Below are positions 53,731 through 60,806 of a stretch of 64,000 bases of DNA, piece by piece. The notes beneath the pieces are model-generated. The model ran no database searches, was not told where the DNA came from, and saw nothing but the letters and a program-made list of their open reading frames with translations. Within the stretch, counting starts at the first letter, position 1; each line of letters opens with the position of its first letter. The position numbers and the translations under genes are program-made. This DNA is from a bacterium (GTDB taxonomy: Bacteria > Patescibacteria > ABY1 > JACQRZ01): assembly GCA_030688365.1 (NCBI GenBank), contig JAUYIE010000004.1:1-64000 (forward strand). The letters are read 5' to 3'.

Positions 53731-55164
53731 TTATACCTCTCTTAGTTGTGCGCGTATATGGCTACGTGCACAGGTCGTTTTAACAAACGCCAACCAATCT
53801 ACGTTTGGTTTTTTTCTATTTTTATCAGTAAGGATTTCCACCACATCACCACTTTGAAGCGTGCTATCTAATGATGCCATAGTGTCATTTATCTTTGCCC
53901 CGACACAATGCATACCAACATCCGTGTGAATACGATATGCAAAATCAACTGGTGTAGATTGTTCAGGTAGATTGATAACGTCTCCTTGGGGAGTAAATAC
54001 AAAAATACGATCTCCAAATGCATCAAGTTTTAATGAAGACAGATATTCACTATCATTATCTACATTTTGAGGTAAGGAAATAATCTCCTCAATCCATTCC
54101 GTATCCTTTGTTGGAGTAGTCGCTCGTTTGCCAGACTCGTCATAGTGCCAATGAGCGGCAATACCAAATTTTGCTTCCTGATCCATCTCTCTCGTCCGTA
54201 TTTGGAATTCTACTATTTCTCCGCCTTCACAAAAAATGGTCGTATGCAACCCACGATAGTTATTTGCCTTTGGCTGTGTTATGTAATCTTTGATGCGTCC
54301 CGGAAGTGGTTTCCAGTGTTGATGAATGATACCAAGCACCGCGTAGCAATCAGCAATAGTATCCACGATAATCCGCAATGCGACTAAATCATATAATCCA
54401 GAAACTTGCGTGCTATTTTTTGTCTGTAACTTTTTGTAAATACTGAAAAGATTTTTGACCCGACTGACGATTTGAAAATTTTTAATTCCATTTACATCTA
54501 GATCTTCACTCGCTATTTCCTCTATATGGCGCAAGTATTCTTCCTTTTTATCAAGTATTGGCTCTACTTGTGCGCGCAATGTATCATAACCCTGCGGGTC
54601 AACGTATTTAAAAGCTAAGTCCTCTAATTGTGTTTTAATTCTTCCCATACCAAGCCGGTTTGCGATGGGAACATAGATTTCCAGTACCTCTTGGGCGATA
54701 CGATCTCTCTTTTCTACCGGAAGTGCATCCAGTGTCTTGAGATTATCCAACCGATCAGCAAATTTAATCACAATAATACGAATATCTTTTGCCATCGCGA
54801 TAAACATTTTGCGTAGATTTTCCGCATATTTTTCAACACCTCTATATTTCATGAGTCCCAATTTTGAGACACCTTCCACCAACACTGCGACATCCTTACC
54901 AAACTGCTTTGATAACTCATCAATCGTAATGGATGTCTCATCAGTAATCTCATGCAAAAGACCCGCAATAATCGTCGGCGTATCCATTTGCATTGTCGCT
55001 AAAGTGTACGAGGTTGCCAAACAGTGTTGAATAAAATCCTCTCCGTTTAAACGCTGGTGTCCTCTATGTGCATCATCGGCAAATTCGTAGGCAAGCATAA
55101 GTAAGTCTTCATCAACATGAGGATTATATTCTTTTATTTTTGCAATGAGATCTGAAAACTGCAT
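53731..55164 (-). CDS. RelA/SpoT family (p)ppGpp synthetase/hydrolase, short form
   Basis: A 477-residue protein. The HD hydrolase domain covers about 20-150, the synthetase domain about 210-340 (VSGLYDLVALRIIVDTIADC, YRGLHTTIFCEGG, EFQIRTREMDQEAKFGIAAH) and the TGS domain about 385-450 (IFVFTPQGDVINLPEQSTPV). The usual C-terminal ACT/RIS region is absent, giving a length about 250 residues below long Rel proteins. In the HD motif the family's HDxxED reads HEITDE. ATG 55164 (MQFSDLIAK) is chosen; an upstream start at 55218 adds unlike sequence. Confidence 0.92.
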   Translation of the reverse strand: MQFSDLIAKIKEYNPHVDEDLLMLAYEFADDAHRGHQRLNGEDFIQHCLATSYTLATMQMDTPTIIAGLLHEITDETSITIDELSKQFGKDVAVLVEGVSKLGLMKYRGVEKYAENLRKMFIAMAKDIRIIVIKFADRLDNLKTLDALPVEKRDRIAQEVLEIYVPIANRLGMGRIKTQLEDLAFKYVDPQGYDTLRAQVEPILDKKEEYLRHIEEIASEDLDVNGIKNFQIVSRVKNLFSIYKKLQTKNSTQVSGLYDLVALRIIVDTIADCYAVLGIIHQHWKPLPGRIKDYITQPKANNYRGLHTTIFCEGGEIVEFQIRTREMDQEAKFGIAAHWHYDESGKRATTPTKDTEWIEEIISLPQNVDNDSEYLSSLKLDAFGDRIFVFTPQGDVINLPEQSTPVDFAYRIHTDVGMHCVGAKINDTMASLDSTLQSGDVVEILTDKNRKKPNVDWLAFVKTTCARSHIRAQLREV

Positions 55165-55241
55165 AAGTATAGTATACCGTGTTTGGTGTATGATAGAGAA
55201 AAATTGAATGAAAGTCAATGATCTTCATGTTCATTGTCCTA

Positions 55242-55270
55242 TTGACCATATACATGAAAACCAGTATTAT
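55242..55270 (+). promoter_or_regulatory. Promoter of the peroxiredoxin gene
   Basis: TTGACC at 55242-55247 and TATTAT at 55265-55270 are spaced by 17 bp. The predicted start is about 22 nt before the ATG at 55300. Confidence 0.7.
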
Positions 55271-55299
55271 ACAACCACTATAACTCTTAAATTTTTTAT

Positions 55300-55896
55300 A
55301 TGGATGACGAAATGGAAATCTTTGATCCATCAGGACCAATGATTGGCATGAATGTGCCTGATCTGACACTCAATGCCTACCAAGACGGCAAGTTTATGCC
55401 GATCAAATTGACAGATTATAAGGGAAAGTGGCTTGTATTGTTTTTTTACCCTGCCAACTTTACGTTTGTCTGTCCAACTGAACTGGAAGAAATGGCGGAT
55501 CATTATGAAGAAATCAAAGCGCTGGGCGCAGAAGTCTTAAGCGTAAGCACTGACACCGAGTTTAGCCACATGGCGTGGCATGATTCTTCACCGGCGATTG
55601 GCAAAGTAAATTTTCCAATGGTAGCCGATCCCACCGGTATGTTGTGTCAAGAATTGGGCACCTATATCTATGACGAAGGACTTTCTTTACGTGGCACATT
55701 TATTTTTGATCCGGAAGGCACACTCAAATCATTTGAAATGAATGACAACAGTATCGGGCGCAGTGCTACCGAACTCATCCGTAAACTCAAAGCGGCAATC
55801 TTTGTGAAAGAGCACCCCGGGCAAGTATGTCCTGCCAGTTGGACACCGGGCGCAAAAACATTGACCCCCGGACCTGATTTAGTGGGGAAGATTTAG
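55300..55896 (+). CDS. Peroxiredoxin, AhpC-type
   Basis: A 198-residue 2-Cys peroxiredoxin that reduces peroxides. The peroxidatic Cys is in FTFVCPTELEE (about residue 52), with the Arg/Trp pattern and PMVADPTG; the resolving Cys is in HPGQVCPASWTPG near the C-terminus. ATG 55312 is an alternative start. The 3' end overlaps the convergent membrane-protein gene by 18 bases. With sodB 770 bp further on it makes a small oxygen-defence cluster. Confidence 0.95.
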   Translation: MDDEMEIFDPSGPMIGMNVPDLTLNAYQDGKFMPIKLTDYKGKWLVLFFYPANFTFVCPTELEEMADHYEEIKALGAEVLSVSTDTEFSHMAWHDSSPAIGKVNFPMVADPTGMLCQELGTYIYDEGLSLRGTFIFDPEGTLKSFEMNDNSIGRSATELIRKLKAAIFVKEHPGQVCPASWTPGAKTLTPGPDLVGKI

Positions 55897-56574
55897 TTCC
55901 CTATGACGAGGAATGATCTTAAAGACAAGTACCATCGCAAGGAGTATCGCAAACCCGCACATGATGGACGCGATCCCGATATGCGCTTGCGTGACTAACA
56001 CGTATACCACTGCGGTCGGCACCAAAAATGACGCATACCCCGCAATCATCCATTGCATCAAGATACTGTCCCCTGTTTTATGTTTTAAACCAATAAATAA
56101 TTCAACGATCCCCCAGAACAAGATGCCGAGATAATACAGACCATACGTCCGATTCACAATACCGTCAGAATGAAACGCGACAAACTTTCCCGCACAGGTG
56201 ACCGCATTGAGCGCGTCAGGAAGAATAAAAAACGCAATGGAAAATGCGGTAGCGAGCGCATAGGCAATCCATACGCTCATACGACCGCGAGAGTTTGTCT
56301 CCATGCGCACCAGATGCAACCCCAACGGCGGTAACATCGTGATCGCCACATGCCCGACGCGAAGCCACCACCATATGTCACCCCCCGTGCACATCATGTA
56401 TTCTGACAGCTGAAAGATGCCAAGACAGAGAAGCACTGCCCCGACTCCGTATACAAAACGATCCCGCCTGTATCGTGCGAGGATATATACCGCAAAAGCA
56501 GTCTCAATAACAAACGTCGCCAGACTGACTGGCGGCGTGAAGCAATTGAGCTTGATGGAATTATCGGATTTCAT
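55879..56574 (-). CDS. Seven-helix membrane protein of unknown function
   Basis: A 231-residue protein with about seven membrane helices (LATFVIETAFAVYILARY, FVYGVGAVLLCLGIFQL, VAITMLPPLGLHLVRM, WIAYALATAFSIAFFIL, TYGLYYLGILFWGIVELFIG, FLVPTAVVYVLVTQAHIG, IMCGFAILLAMVLVFKII). No catalytic motif is recognised. It lies between two oxygen-defence genes on the opposite strand. ATG 56574 is preferred to one at 56610, which would overlap the sodB -35 region. Confidence 0.78.
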   Translation of the reverse strand: MKSDNSIKLNCFTPPVSLATFVIETAFAVYILARYRRDRFVYGVGAVLLCLGIFQLSEYMMCTGGDIWWWLRVGHVAITMLPPLGLHLVRMETNSRGRMSVWIAYALATAFSIAFFILPDALNAVTCAGKFVAFHSDGIVNRTYGLYYLGILFWGIVELFIGLKHKTGDSILMQWMIAGYASFLVPTAVVYVLVTQAHIGIASIMCGFAILLAMVLVFKIIPRHRELNLPH

Positions 56575-56604
56575 GTGTATATATGATACTCCACACCGAT
56601 ACTT

Positions 56605-56633
56605 TTGCAACTCCGTCCAAGAAAGACTATACT
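56605..56633 (+). promoter_or_regulatory. Promoter of sodB
   Basis: TTGCAA at 56605-56610 and TATACT at 56628-56633 are spaced by 17 bp, about 35 bp before the sodB ATG. Confidence 0.7.
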
Positions 56634-56668
56634 ATTCTCACACGAGCTAATTTTCTAAAGACTCATAT

Positions 56669-57247
56669 ATGTACGAACCGAAAAACTACGATCATCTGAT
56701 CGGCACACAAGGGTTTAGCGATGTTATGCTCAAAAACCATTTTACGTTGTATCAAGGGTATGTGACCAACTTTAATAAATTGAATGACACGCTCGTCGCC
56801 ATAGAAAAGGAAGGGCAATTTGGTACACCCATATTCGCCGAGCTCAATCGACGATTCAGCTGGGAATTTAACGGTATGCGATTACATGAGCTCTATTTCG
56901 ATAACATGAAAAAAGACGGAGAACCAATGACCGATGGTGAACTGAAGAAAAACATCATTGCAGAGTGGGAGAGTATGGAAGCCTGGGAAAAAGATTTCAA
57001 AGCCATGGGCGCGATGCGTGGTATCGGCTGGGTGATTCTGTATCATGACAAGGAAGCAAAACGGCTGTTTAATGTCTGGGTAAACGAACACGATGTCGGC
57101 CACTTCGCTGGCTGTACTCCCCTTTTGATCATGGACGTCTTTGAACACGCGTTTATGATTGATTACGGCCTTAAACGCGCGGATTATATTGCAAGCTTTT
57201 GGAACGCGATTGATTGGAGTATCGTGGAAAAGAGGTTTGAGGAGTAA
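56669..57247 (+). CDS. sodB: Superoxide dismutase, Fe/Mn type
   Basis: A 192-residue enzyme that converts superoxide to hydrogen peroxide and oxygen. Metal ligands: His in MLKNHFTLYQ (residue 24), His in MRLHELYFDN (about 76), and Asp and His in MDVFEHAFMIDY (about 153 and 157). The ending DYIASFWNAIDWSIVEKRF is characteristic. Choice of iron or manganese cannot be read safely. A terminator follows. Confidence 0.95.
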   Translation: MYEPKNYDHLIGTQGFSDVMLKNHFTLYQGYVTNFNKLNDTLVAIEKEGQFGTPIFAELNRRFSWEFNGMRLHELYFDNMKKDGEPMTDGELKKNIIAEWESMEAWEKDFKAMGAMRGIGWVILYHDKEAKRLFNVWVNEHDVGHFAGCTPLLIMDVFEHAFMIDYGLKRADYIASFWNAIDWSIVEKRFEE

Positions 57248-57262
57248 AGATATCTGGAATAG

Positions 57263-57298
57263 AAAAAAGAGACTCTAATTTTACGAGTCTCTTTTTTT
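57263..57298. terminator. Bidirectional terminator between sodB and hicA
   Basis: AAAAGAGACTC (57265-57275) pairs with GAGTCTCTTTT (57285-57295), with A and T runs on both sides, so it serves sodB on the plus strand and the hicBA unit on the minus strand. Confidence 0.93.
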
Positions 57299-57308
57299 AT
57301 ATAACTTT

Positions 57309-57539
57309 TTACTCAATATAAAAATGACTTTTTAGCTGTTCTTCTCTGATCCATTTCACGCCTGTTTTATATATCGCGAGTTGTGTACCCCTATCAAGAG
57401 AGCTGTGATTGGGAACAACAAGTGTTTCGGTGTGCCCACGTGTTCTACGCAGTTTGATATGACTTCCTTTTTAAGAAATGACGACAAAACCAAAAGAAAC
57501 AAAAATAGCAACAAGCTCTTTTCCTGACATGACCCTCAT
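57309..57539 (-). pseudogene. hicA: HicA-like toxin gene with an in-frame stop
   Basis: Translated on the minus strand from ATG 57539, 22 residues (MRVMSGKELVAIFVSFGFVV then IS) are followed by TAA at 57473-57471, and the same frame then reads KGSHIKLRRTRGHTETLVVP and later NHSSLDRGTQLAIYK to a stop at 57309. HicA toxins carry a Q/R-KGSHxxF motif with the catalytic His; here the residue before KGSH is the stop, most simply a CAA-to-TAA change. The whole reading would be 76 codons, normal for HicA. The RNA-binding His is therefore not made unless the stop is read through. It starts 1 bp after the intact antitoxin gene. Confidence 0.85.
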
Positions 57540-57540
57540 T

Positions 57541-57768
57541 TTAGGCATATTGAGGCTGGATCTCAAAATTAACCAACACTCCAGGGCGCTGGTCAATGCC
57601 ATATGCCTCCCTGTCTACTACATCTTCAAAGAAGAGCTCAATTGCCTCTTCAAGATTGTGAATCACCTCATCAACAGTTTTTCCTTGTGTAAAAACAGGT
57701 ATATCAATGCACTCGCCCACATAGGCATCTTCGCCTTTATATATTTTCGCTTGGATGATTTTTTTCAT
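57541..57768 (-). CDS. hicB: HicB-like antitoxin
   Basis: A 75-residue HicB-type protein (MKKIIQAKIYKGEDAYVGEC and the helix TVDEVIHNLEEAIELFF), the partial RNase-H-like fold that neutralises HicA. ATG 57768 is chosen as the family starts there. The order antitoxin-toxin with tight spacing fits an operon in which the toxin has been lost. No DNA-binding tail is seen. Confidence 0.87.
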   Translation of the reverse strand: MKKIIQAKIYKGEDAYVGECIDIPVFTQGKTVDEVIHNLEEAIELFFEDVVDREAYGIDQRPGVLVNFEIQPQYA

Positions 57769-57833
57769 AAAGACTCTGTATTTATCCATGAATACCATAG
57801 CAGATGTCTGGTTAATTTGCAACTTCCTCTTTC

Positions 57834-58010
57834 TTAAGACTTGTCTGCTAGCCTATCTTTAATGAAACCATTTTTCTTCATAAAATTGACGACCGGTTTT
57901 GCACATATTTCACACAATTCCTTTCCATTACTAAACCATCCTATGCGGACATATATCACGGCACCGTCGGAAATCTCTTTATGACAAATATCACACTGAT
58001 GTGTCGTCAT
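57834..58010 (-). CDS. Small CxxC zinc-finger-like protein
   Basis: A 58-residue protein with two Cys pairs, CDIC (residues 6-9) and CEIC (about 33-36), spaced as in a zinc ribbon, and a basic C-terminal helix. Family not recognised. ATG 58010 is used; an upstream TTG at 58016 is possible. It lies 65 bp ahead of hicB in the same direction and starts 8 bp from repeat A (58018-58070). Confidence 0.65.
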   Translation of the reverse strand: MTTHQCDICHKEISDGAVIYVRIGWFSNGKELCEICAKPVVNFMKKNGFIKDRLADKS

Positions 58011-58017
58011 AGACAAG

Positions 58018-58070
58018 CATGTTAATGTTTAGAATCCAAACGTAGCACACGAAAAAATTGAAGGCAAATG
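58018..58070 (+). repeat. 53-bp direct repeat, copy A
   Basis: It matches 58855-58907 at 45 of 53 positions in the same orientation, beginning CATGTTAATGTTTAGAA and including CGTAGCACACGAAAAAA. The two copies flank the vapBC pair. Differences fall in two blocks of four bases. Confidence 0.8.
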
Positions 58071-58097
58071 GAGTTCCGCTGTAGGGAAAAAGGTATG

Positions 58098-58129
58098 AAA
58101 AAAGAGGCTTTTTTATGAGCCTCTTTTTT
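58098..58129. terminator. Bidirectional terminator after vapC
   Basis: AAAAAAGAGGCT (58098-58109) pairs with AGCCTCTTTTTT (58118-58129) around an 8-nt loop. It serves vapC on the minus strand and overlaps its last codons. Confidence 0.92.
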
Positions 58130-58547
58130 ATACATCCTTTGGTTCGACACGTCTTACCTTTAACTTTTCAAACTCCTTGTCGTAAGATACCACCACGCCA
58201 TTCTTGATTTCAAGTACCTGCGCGGCTATCAAAGTGTCAATGAATTTAACTGAATTCCCTTGATACAATTCGAGAGCTTGGAAAAAATCTCCCCCGTCTT
58301 TTATGCTCAAATACGACATTGCCACGATACCTCCCAATAATTCAACAACATCTTCTTTTTTGAGTTTGTAGAAACTCAAACATGTCCACACAAACTCTGC
58401 CAATACGAGTTTGGAGGTGGTTGCTCGAAGTGTCCCTTCCTGTATGCGCTCGAATAGTCTTTCACAGTCTTTCGCCATCGCTACGTCATCTTTGACGACA
58501 AACCGAAGAAAGATATTGGTGTCAAGGAAGTATCTATTTCCTTGCAT
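58128..58547 (-). CDS. vapC: VapC-like PIN-domain toxin
   Basis: A 139-residue PIN-domain ribonuclease. The acidic active site is intact: FLDTNIFLRF (Asp8), the Glu in VLAEFVW (about 48), Asp in KFIDTLIAAQ (about 99) and the final SYDKEFEKL. It overlaps the antitoxin gene by 14 bases, usual for vapBC. Cleavage target (often tRNA or rRNA) is unknown. It seems functional, unlike the hicA copy nearby. Confidence 0.92.
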   Translation of the reverse strand: MQGNRYFLDTNIFLRFVVKDDVAMAKDCERLFERIQEGTLRATTSKLVLAEFVWTCLSFYKLKKEDVVELLGGIVAMSYLSIKDGGDFFQALELYQGNSVKFIDTLIAAQVLEIKNGVVVSYDKEFEKLKVRRVEPKDV

Positions 58548-58773
58548 ATTTTTTCTCCATACTTGCCCGTGCTTTGAGCGGATTGGTGCGTTTTTTAGGA
58601 GTAATGCGACGACCGGACGAAACGAAGTTATTCAAGGGAATGAGACGCGCTGCCTTGTTCCCTTTTTCAATCTGCACAGCTACGCGACTATTTTTTCCTA
58701 AACGAAGCATATCCCTGATTTCTTTAGGGATCGTAATCTGCCCTTTTTGTGTAACGGTGGTATGGTAAGGCAT
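58534..58773 (-). CDS. vapB: AbrB/MazE-type antitoxin (VapB-like)
   Basis: A 79-residue protein with an N-terminal AbrB/SpoVT DNA-binding fold (VTQKGQITIPKEIRDMLRLG, residues 7-26) and a basic C-terminal tail that would bind and block VapC. Such antitoxins repress their own operon. The start ATG 58773 lies next to a palindrome and a strong promoter. Confidence 0.92.
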   Translation of the reverse strand: MPYHTTVTQKGQITIPKEIRDMLRLGKNSRVAVQIEKGNKAARLIPLNNFVSSGRRITPKKRTNPLKARASMEKKYARK

Positions 58774-58780
58774 ATGGGTA

Positions 58781-58838
58781 AAGTAATACTTACTGTGTAT
58801 TCCTTACTTATTATGAAACATCCACTTTTGCATGTCAA
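58781..58838 (-). promoter_or_regulatory. vapBC promoter and operator-like palindrome
   Basis: On the minus strand TTGACA (complement of 58833-58838) and CATAAT (complement of 58810-58815) are spaced by 17 bp. Between the -10 box and the vapB ATG lies an imperfect palindrome with arms at 58781-58793 and 58797-58809 (9 of 13 pairs), where VapB could bind to repress the operon. Confidence 0.7.
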
Positions 58839-58854
58839 GCGGATCAATGAGAAA

Positions 58855-58907
58855 CATGTTAATGTTTAGAACATTAACGTAGCACACGAAAAAAACTGAG
58901 GCAAATG
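58855..58907 (+). repeat. 53-bp direct repeat, copy B
   Basis: Same orientation as copy A at 58018-58070, 45 of 53 identical. This copy contains a perfect 8-bp hairpin GTTAATGT/ACATTAAC that copy A lacks. It lies between vapB and the end of the reverse transcriptase gene. Confidence 0.8.
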
Positions 58908-58909
58908 TG

Positions 58910-59914
58910 TTACCCTGTCTCATCCAGTAGCCAATGATCGTTGAGTATACTTGTCCTTATTTTGTGGGTATTCCCATGTGATAACAGTCCGAGATATGAC
59001 TGAAGCGTCGCTTCGTTAGAATCATGAGACAACTTTTTGAACATTCGCCGTCTTGTTGTCGCCCGCAGTACATGATGATCGGCAAAGTGCACCCAGCCCA
59101 AATAATCTACCCCTGACGCAATGGTACGAATGCTGACTTTATTGGGATGCAATGAAAGCTTGAGCTTGTCTGATAAAAAATCCTGTATCGGATCAATAGT
59201 GCGCTCGAGTATACTTCTATCCTGTGACAACAGAACAAAATCATCGGCATATCGGATATAATGTGGCACTCGCATATCGTGCTTGATGTATTGGTCAAAT
59301 AAATTCATGTATATATTGGCAAACAGTTGCGATGTAAGATTCCCCAATGGAAGTCCTTTATCACTAGACGATTTAAAACTCCCGATTATTCTTGAAAGCA
59401 ACCACAATATCTTTCTGTCAGGGATATAATCCTCCAATATACAATATAAAACGGCATGATCTATGCTCGCAAAGAATTTTCGTATATCACATTTGAGAAC
59501 GTAACATGTACGAGTATTGTTCCTGCTTACCTTGCACGAGTAAGATGTAAATCGATCCATTGCGCTGTGAGTACCTTTGCCCACACGAGCTGAAAATGAA
59601 TCAGCGATAAACTTTGTTTCAAAAAAAGGATATAATATACGGTGAAGAGCGTGATGTACCACCCGATCGCGCACCTGCGCCTTGTGGATTTCCCGTGATT
59701 TTGGATCATTGATATAAAAACGTGTATACGCGCCATGCATGTACTCACCTGACAATAGCTCCTCATGCAACGCATTGATGTTTTCAAACAGATGATCTCG
59801 AAACGCGCGGACATCCCACTTGTTCCGTTTCCCACATTCAAACTCGAGCCACGCTTCAATCAAATTGTCGTGCGAAATAATATCTTCAAATGTATGTCCC
59901 AACAATATTTTCAT
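58910..59914 (-). CDS. DGR reverse transcriptase
   Basis: A 334-residue reverse transcriptase of the diversity-generating retroelement class. In order: HKAQVRDRVVHHALHRIL (residues 78-95), VLKCDIRKFFASIDH with the first catalytic Asp, GLPLGNLTSQLFANIYMN (the SQ motif typical of DGR enzymes) and IRYADDFVLLSQD with the YADD catalytic pair (about 219-222). No maturase or endonuclease domain follows, unlike group II introns. It would copy the template repeat at 60330-60453 with errors at adenines. The start codon lies back to back with the Avd-like gene on the other strand. Confidence 0.95.
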   Translation of the reverse strand: MKILLGHTFEDIISHDNLIEAWLEFECGKRNKWDVRAFRDHLFENINALHEELLSGEYMHGAYTRFYINDPKSREIHKAQVRDRVVHHALHRILYPFFETKFIADSFSARVGKGTHSAMDRFTSYSCKVSRNNTRTCYVLKCDIRKFFASIDHAVLYCILEDYIPDRKILWLLSRIIGSFKSSSDKGLPLGNLTSQLFANIYMNLFDQYIKHDMRVPHYIRYADDFVLLSQDRSILERTIDPIQDFLSDKLKLSLHPNKVSIRTIASGVDYLGWVHFADHHVLRATTRRRMFKKLSHDSNEATLQSYLGLLSHGNTHKIRTSILNDHWLLDETG

Positions 59915-59961
59915 AAAAATCCATTAAGGAATCCCCCCCCAAGGCGTCACAAATTCCTATT

Positions 59962-60318
59962 TTGCAAAAAGCCGTAGAAACATACAAACTATGGCATTTG
60001 TTCTTACAGCAGATGCCTCGTCTTACTCGATTTAGTCTTGGTACAAAAATCGACATATTGTTTACCGACACGTTACAGCTCATGCTCTCTGCGAAATACG
60101 CACCACGAGAACAAAAGCTGGAATACATACGAACATTGTGCACCAACATAGATGCCATCAAATTCTTTTTGCAAATCGCGTTTGAGCTCAAGGCATTAAG
60201 CGCTAAAAAATATTCCAGTGTGTCCATACCTCTGGAAGAGATCGGAAAAATGGTCGGCGGGTGGAAAAAACAGCTGGAAAAAGAAAATCCTGCCACAAAA
60301 ACTTCATGGCAGGAATGA
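59962..60318 (+). CDS. avd: Avd-like DGR accessory protein (start uncertain)
   Basis: A four-helix-bundle protein of the Avd/S23-like family, which assists the DGR reverse transcriptase. Family marks are the helix VETYKLWHLFLQQMPRLTR, FSLGTKIDILFTDTLQLML and the ending IAFELKALSAKKY plus LEEIGKMVGGWKKQL. Translation from TTG 59962 gives 118 residues, but the same frame continues upstream as QIPILQ, which looks like the family's conserved first helix start, and no ATG lies in it. An ATG at 59894 is in frame only if the C run at 59933-59940 were one base longer. It faces away from the reverse transcriptase, which is unusual. Confidence 0.85.
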   Translation: MQKAVETYKLWHLFLQQMPRLTRFSLGTKIDILFTDTLQLMLSAKYAPREQKLEYIRTLCTNIDAIKFFLQIAFELKALSAKKYSSVSIPLEEIGKMVGGWKKQLEKENPATKTSWQE

Positions 60319-60329
60319 TACGAGAGAGT

Positions 60330-60453
60330 TGCTCGAACGCAAGGAAACGATAGTTGTCATTCCAATCACCAGCCAGCTTGTTGAGGTTGAGCTTACGCTT
60401 GTCGTTGTTCCTGTTCAACACAGGAGCACACAGATCACCGTTCTCATTGCGAA
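60330..60453 (-). repeat. DGR template repeat (TR)
   Basis: A 124-bp repeat read on the minus strand. It aligns without gaps to 60829-60952 with 21 differences, 20 of them at adenines of this copy. The last 27 positions (ending CTTGCGTTCGAGCA) are identical, as expected of the initiation-of-mutagenic-homing region. Seven AAC codons occur in the target frame, giving many adenines at first and second codon positions. Confidence 0.96.
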
Positions 60454-60715
60454 AATGCACGGAATATCATCTTTGACACCACCCTTTGACTCGCCATCTG
60501 GCACATTCTCGGGGTTGAATCGTATTCGGGGCATTTCAGCCCGCCAATATTCCGCACCAAGTCTCTTCGTAATCGCGAAGCAATCGGGCACACGCTGTAT
60601 GGTAACAAAAAACGCCATACATTCCGGCTTCCCAAAAAGCTCCAGAGTTCGACCGCCATGAAGTCGTAACGACATGGATACTTCTCTACTTTCCAAAACT
60701 CAGTATATCACGCTG
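60454..60715. other. Stretch between template repeat and target terminator
   Basis: On the minus strand an open frame from ATG 60675 (MSLRLHGGRTLELFGKPEC, then ITKRLGAEYWRAEMPRIRFN) runs into the template repeat and ends at 60415 in a frame other than that used by the variable repeat. It is 86 residues, not recognised, with no clear ribosome site. It may be a gene remnant or simply the 5' part of the template RNA. Confidence 0.35.
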
Positions 60716-60751
60716 AATAAAAAATCCCTTAATAGTTTGTTCTATCAAGGG
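60716..60751 (-). terminator. Terminator after the DGR target gene
   Basis: On the minus strand CCCTTGATAG pairs with CTATTAAGGG around a 6-nt loop (one G-U pair), followed by ATTTTTTATT. It lies 56 bp past the target stop and before the template repeat, so the template may need its own transcript. Confidence 0.87.
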
Positions 60752-60806
60752 AAGATAAGGGTCTAAAAATTCAAATTCTATTTCTAAACACTGAGGGACC
60801 CAGAGT

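Noticed and set aside
57541..57822. Longer HicB starting at 57822
   Set aside because: The extra 18 residues precede the normal family start MKKII and overlap the spacer; ATG 57768 is better.
58910..59914. Reverse transcriptase as part of a group II intron or retron
   Set aside because: No maturase or endonuclease domain, no intron RNA ends and no retron msr-msd; the adenine-biased repeat pair identifies a DGR.
59886..60296. Minus-strand frame opposite avd
   Set aside because: The plus strand gives a recognisable four-helix Avd-like protein; this frame is its shadow.
60218..60661. 147-residue plus-strand frame across the template repeat
   Set aside because: It crosses the end of avd and the antisense of the template repeat and has no family-like sequence.
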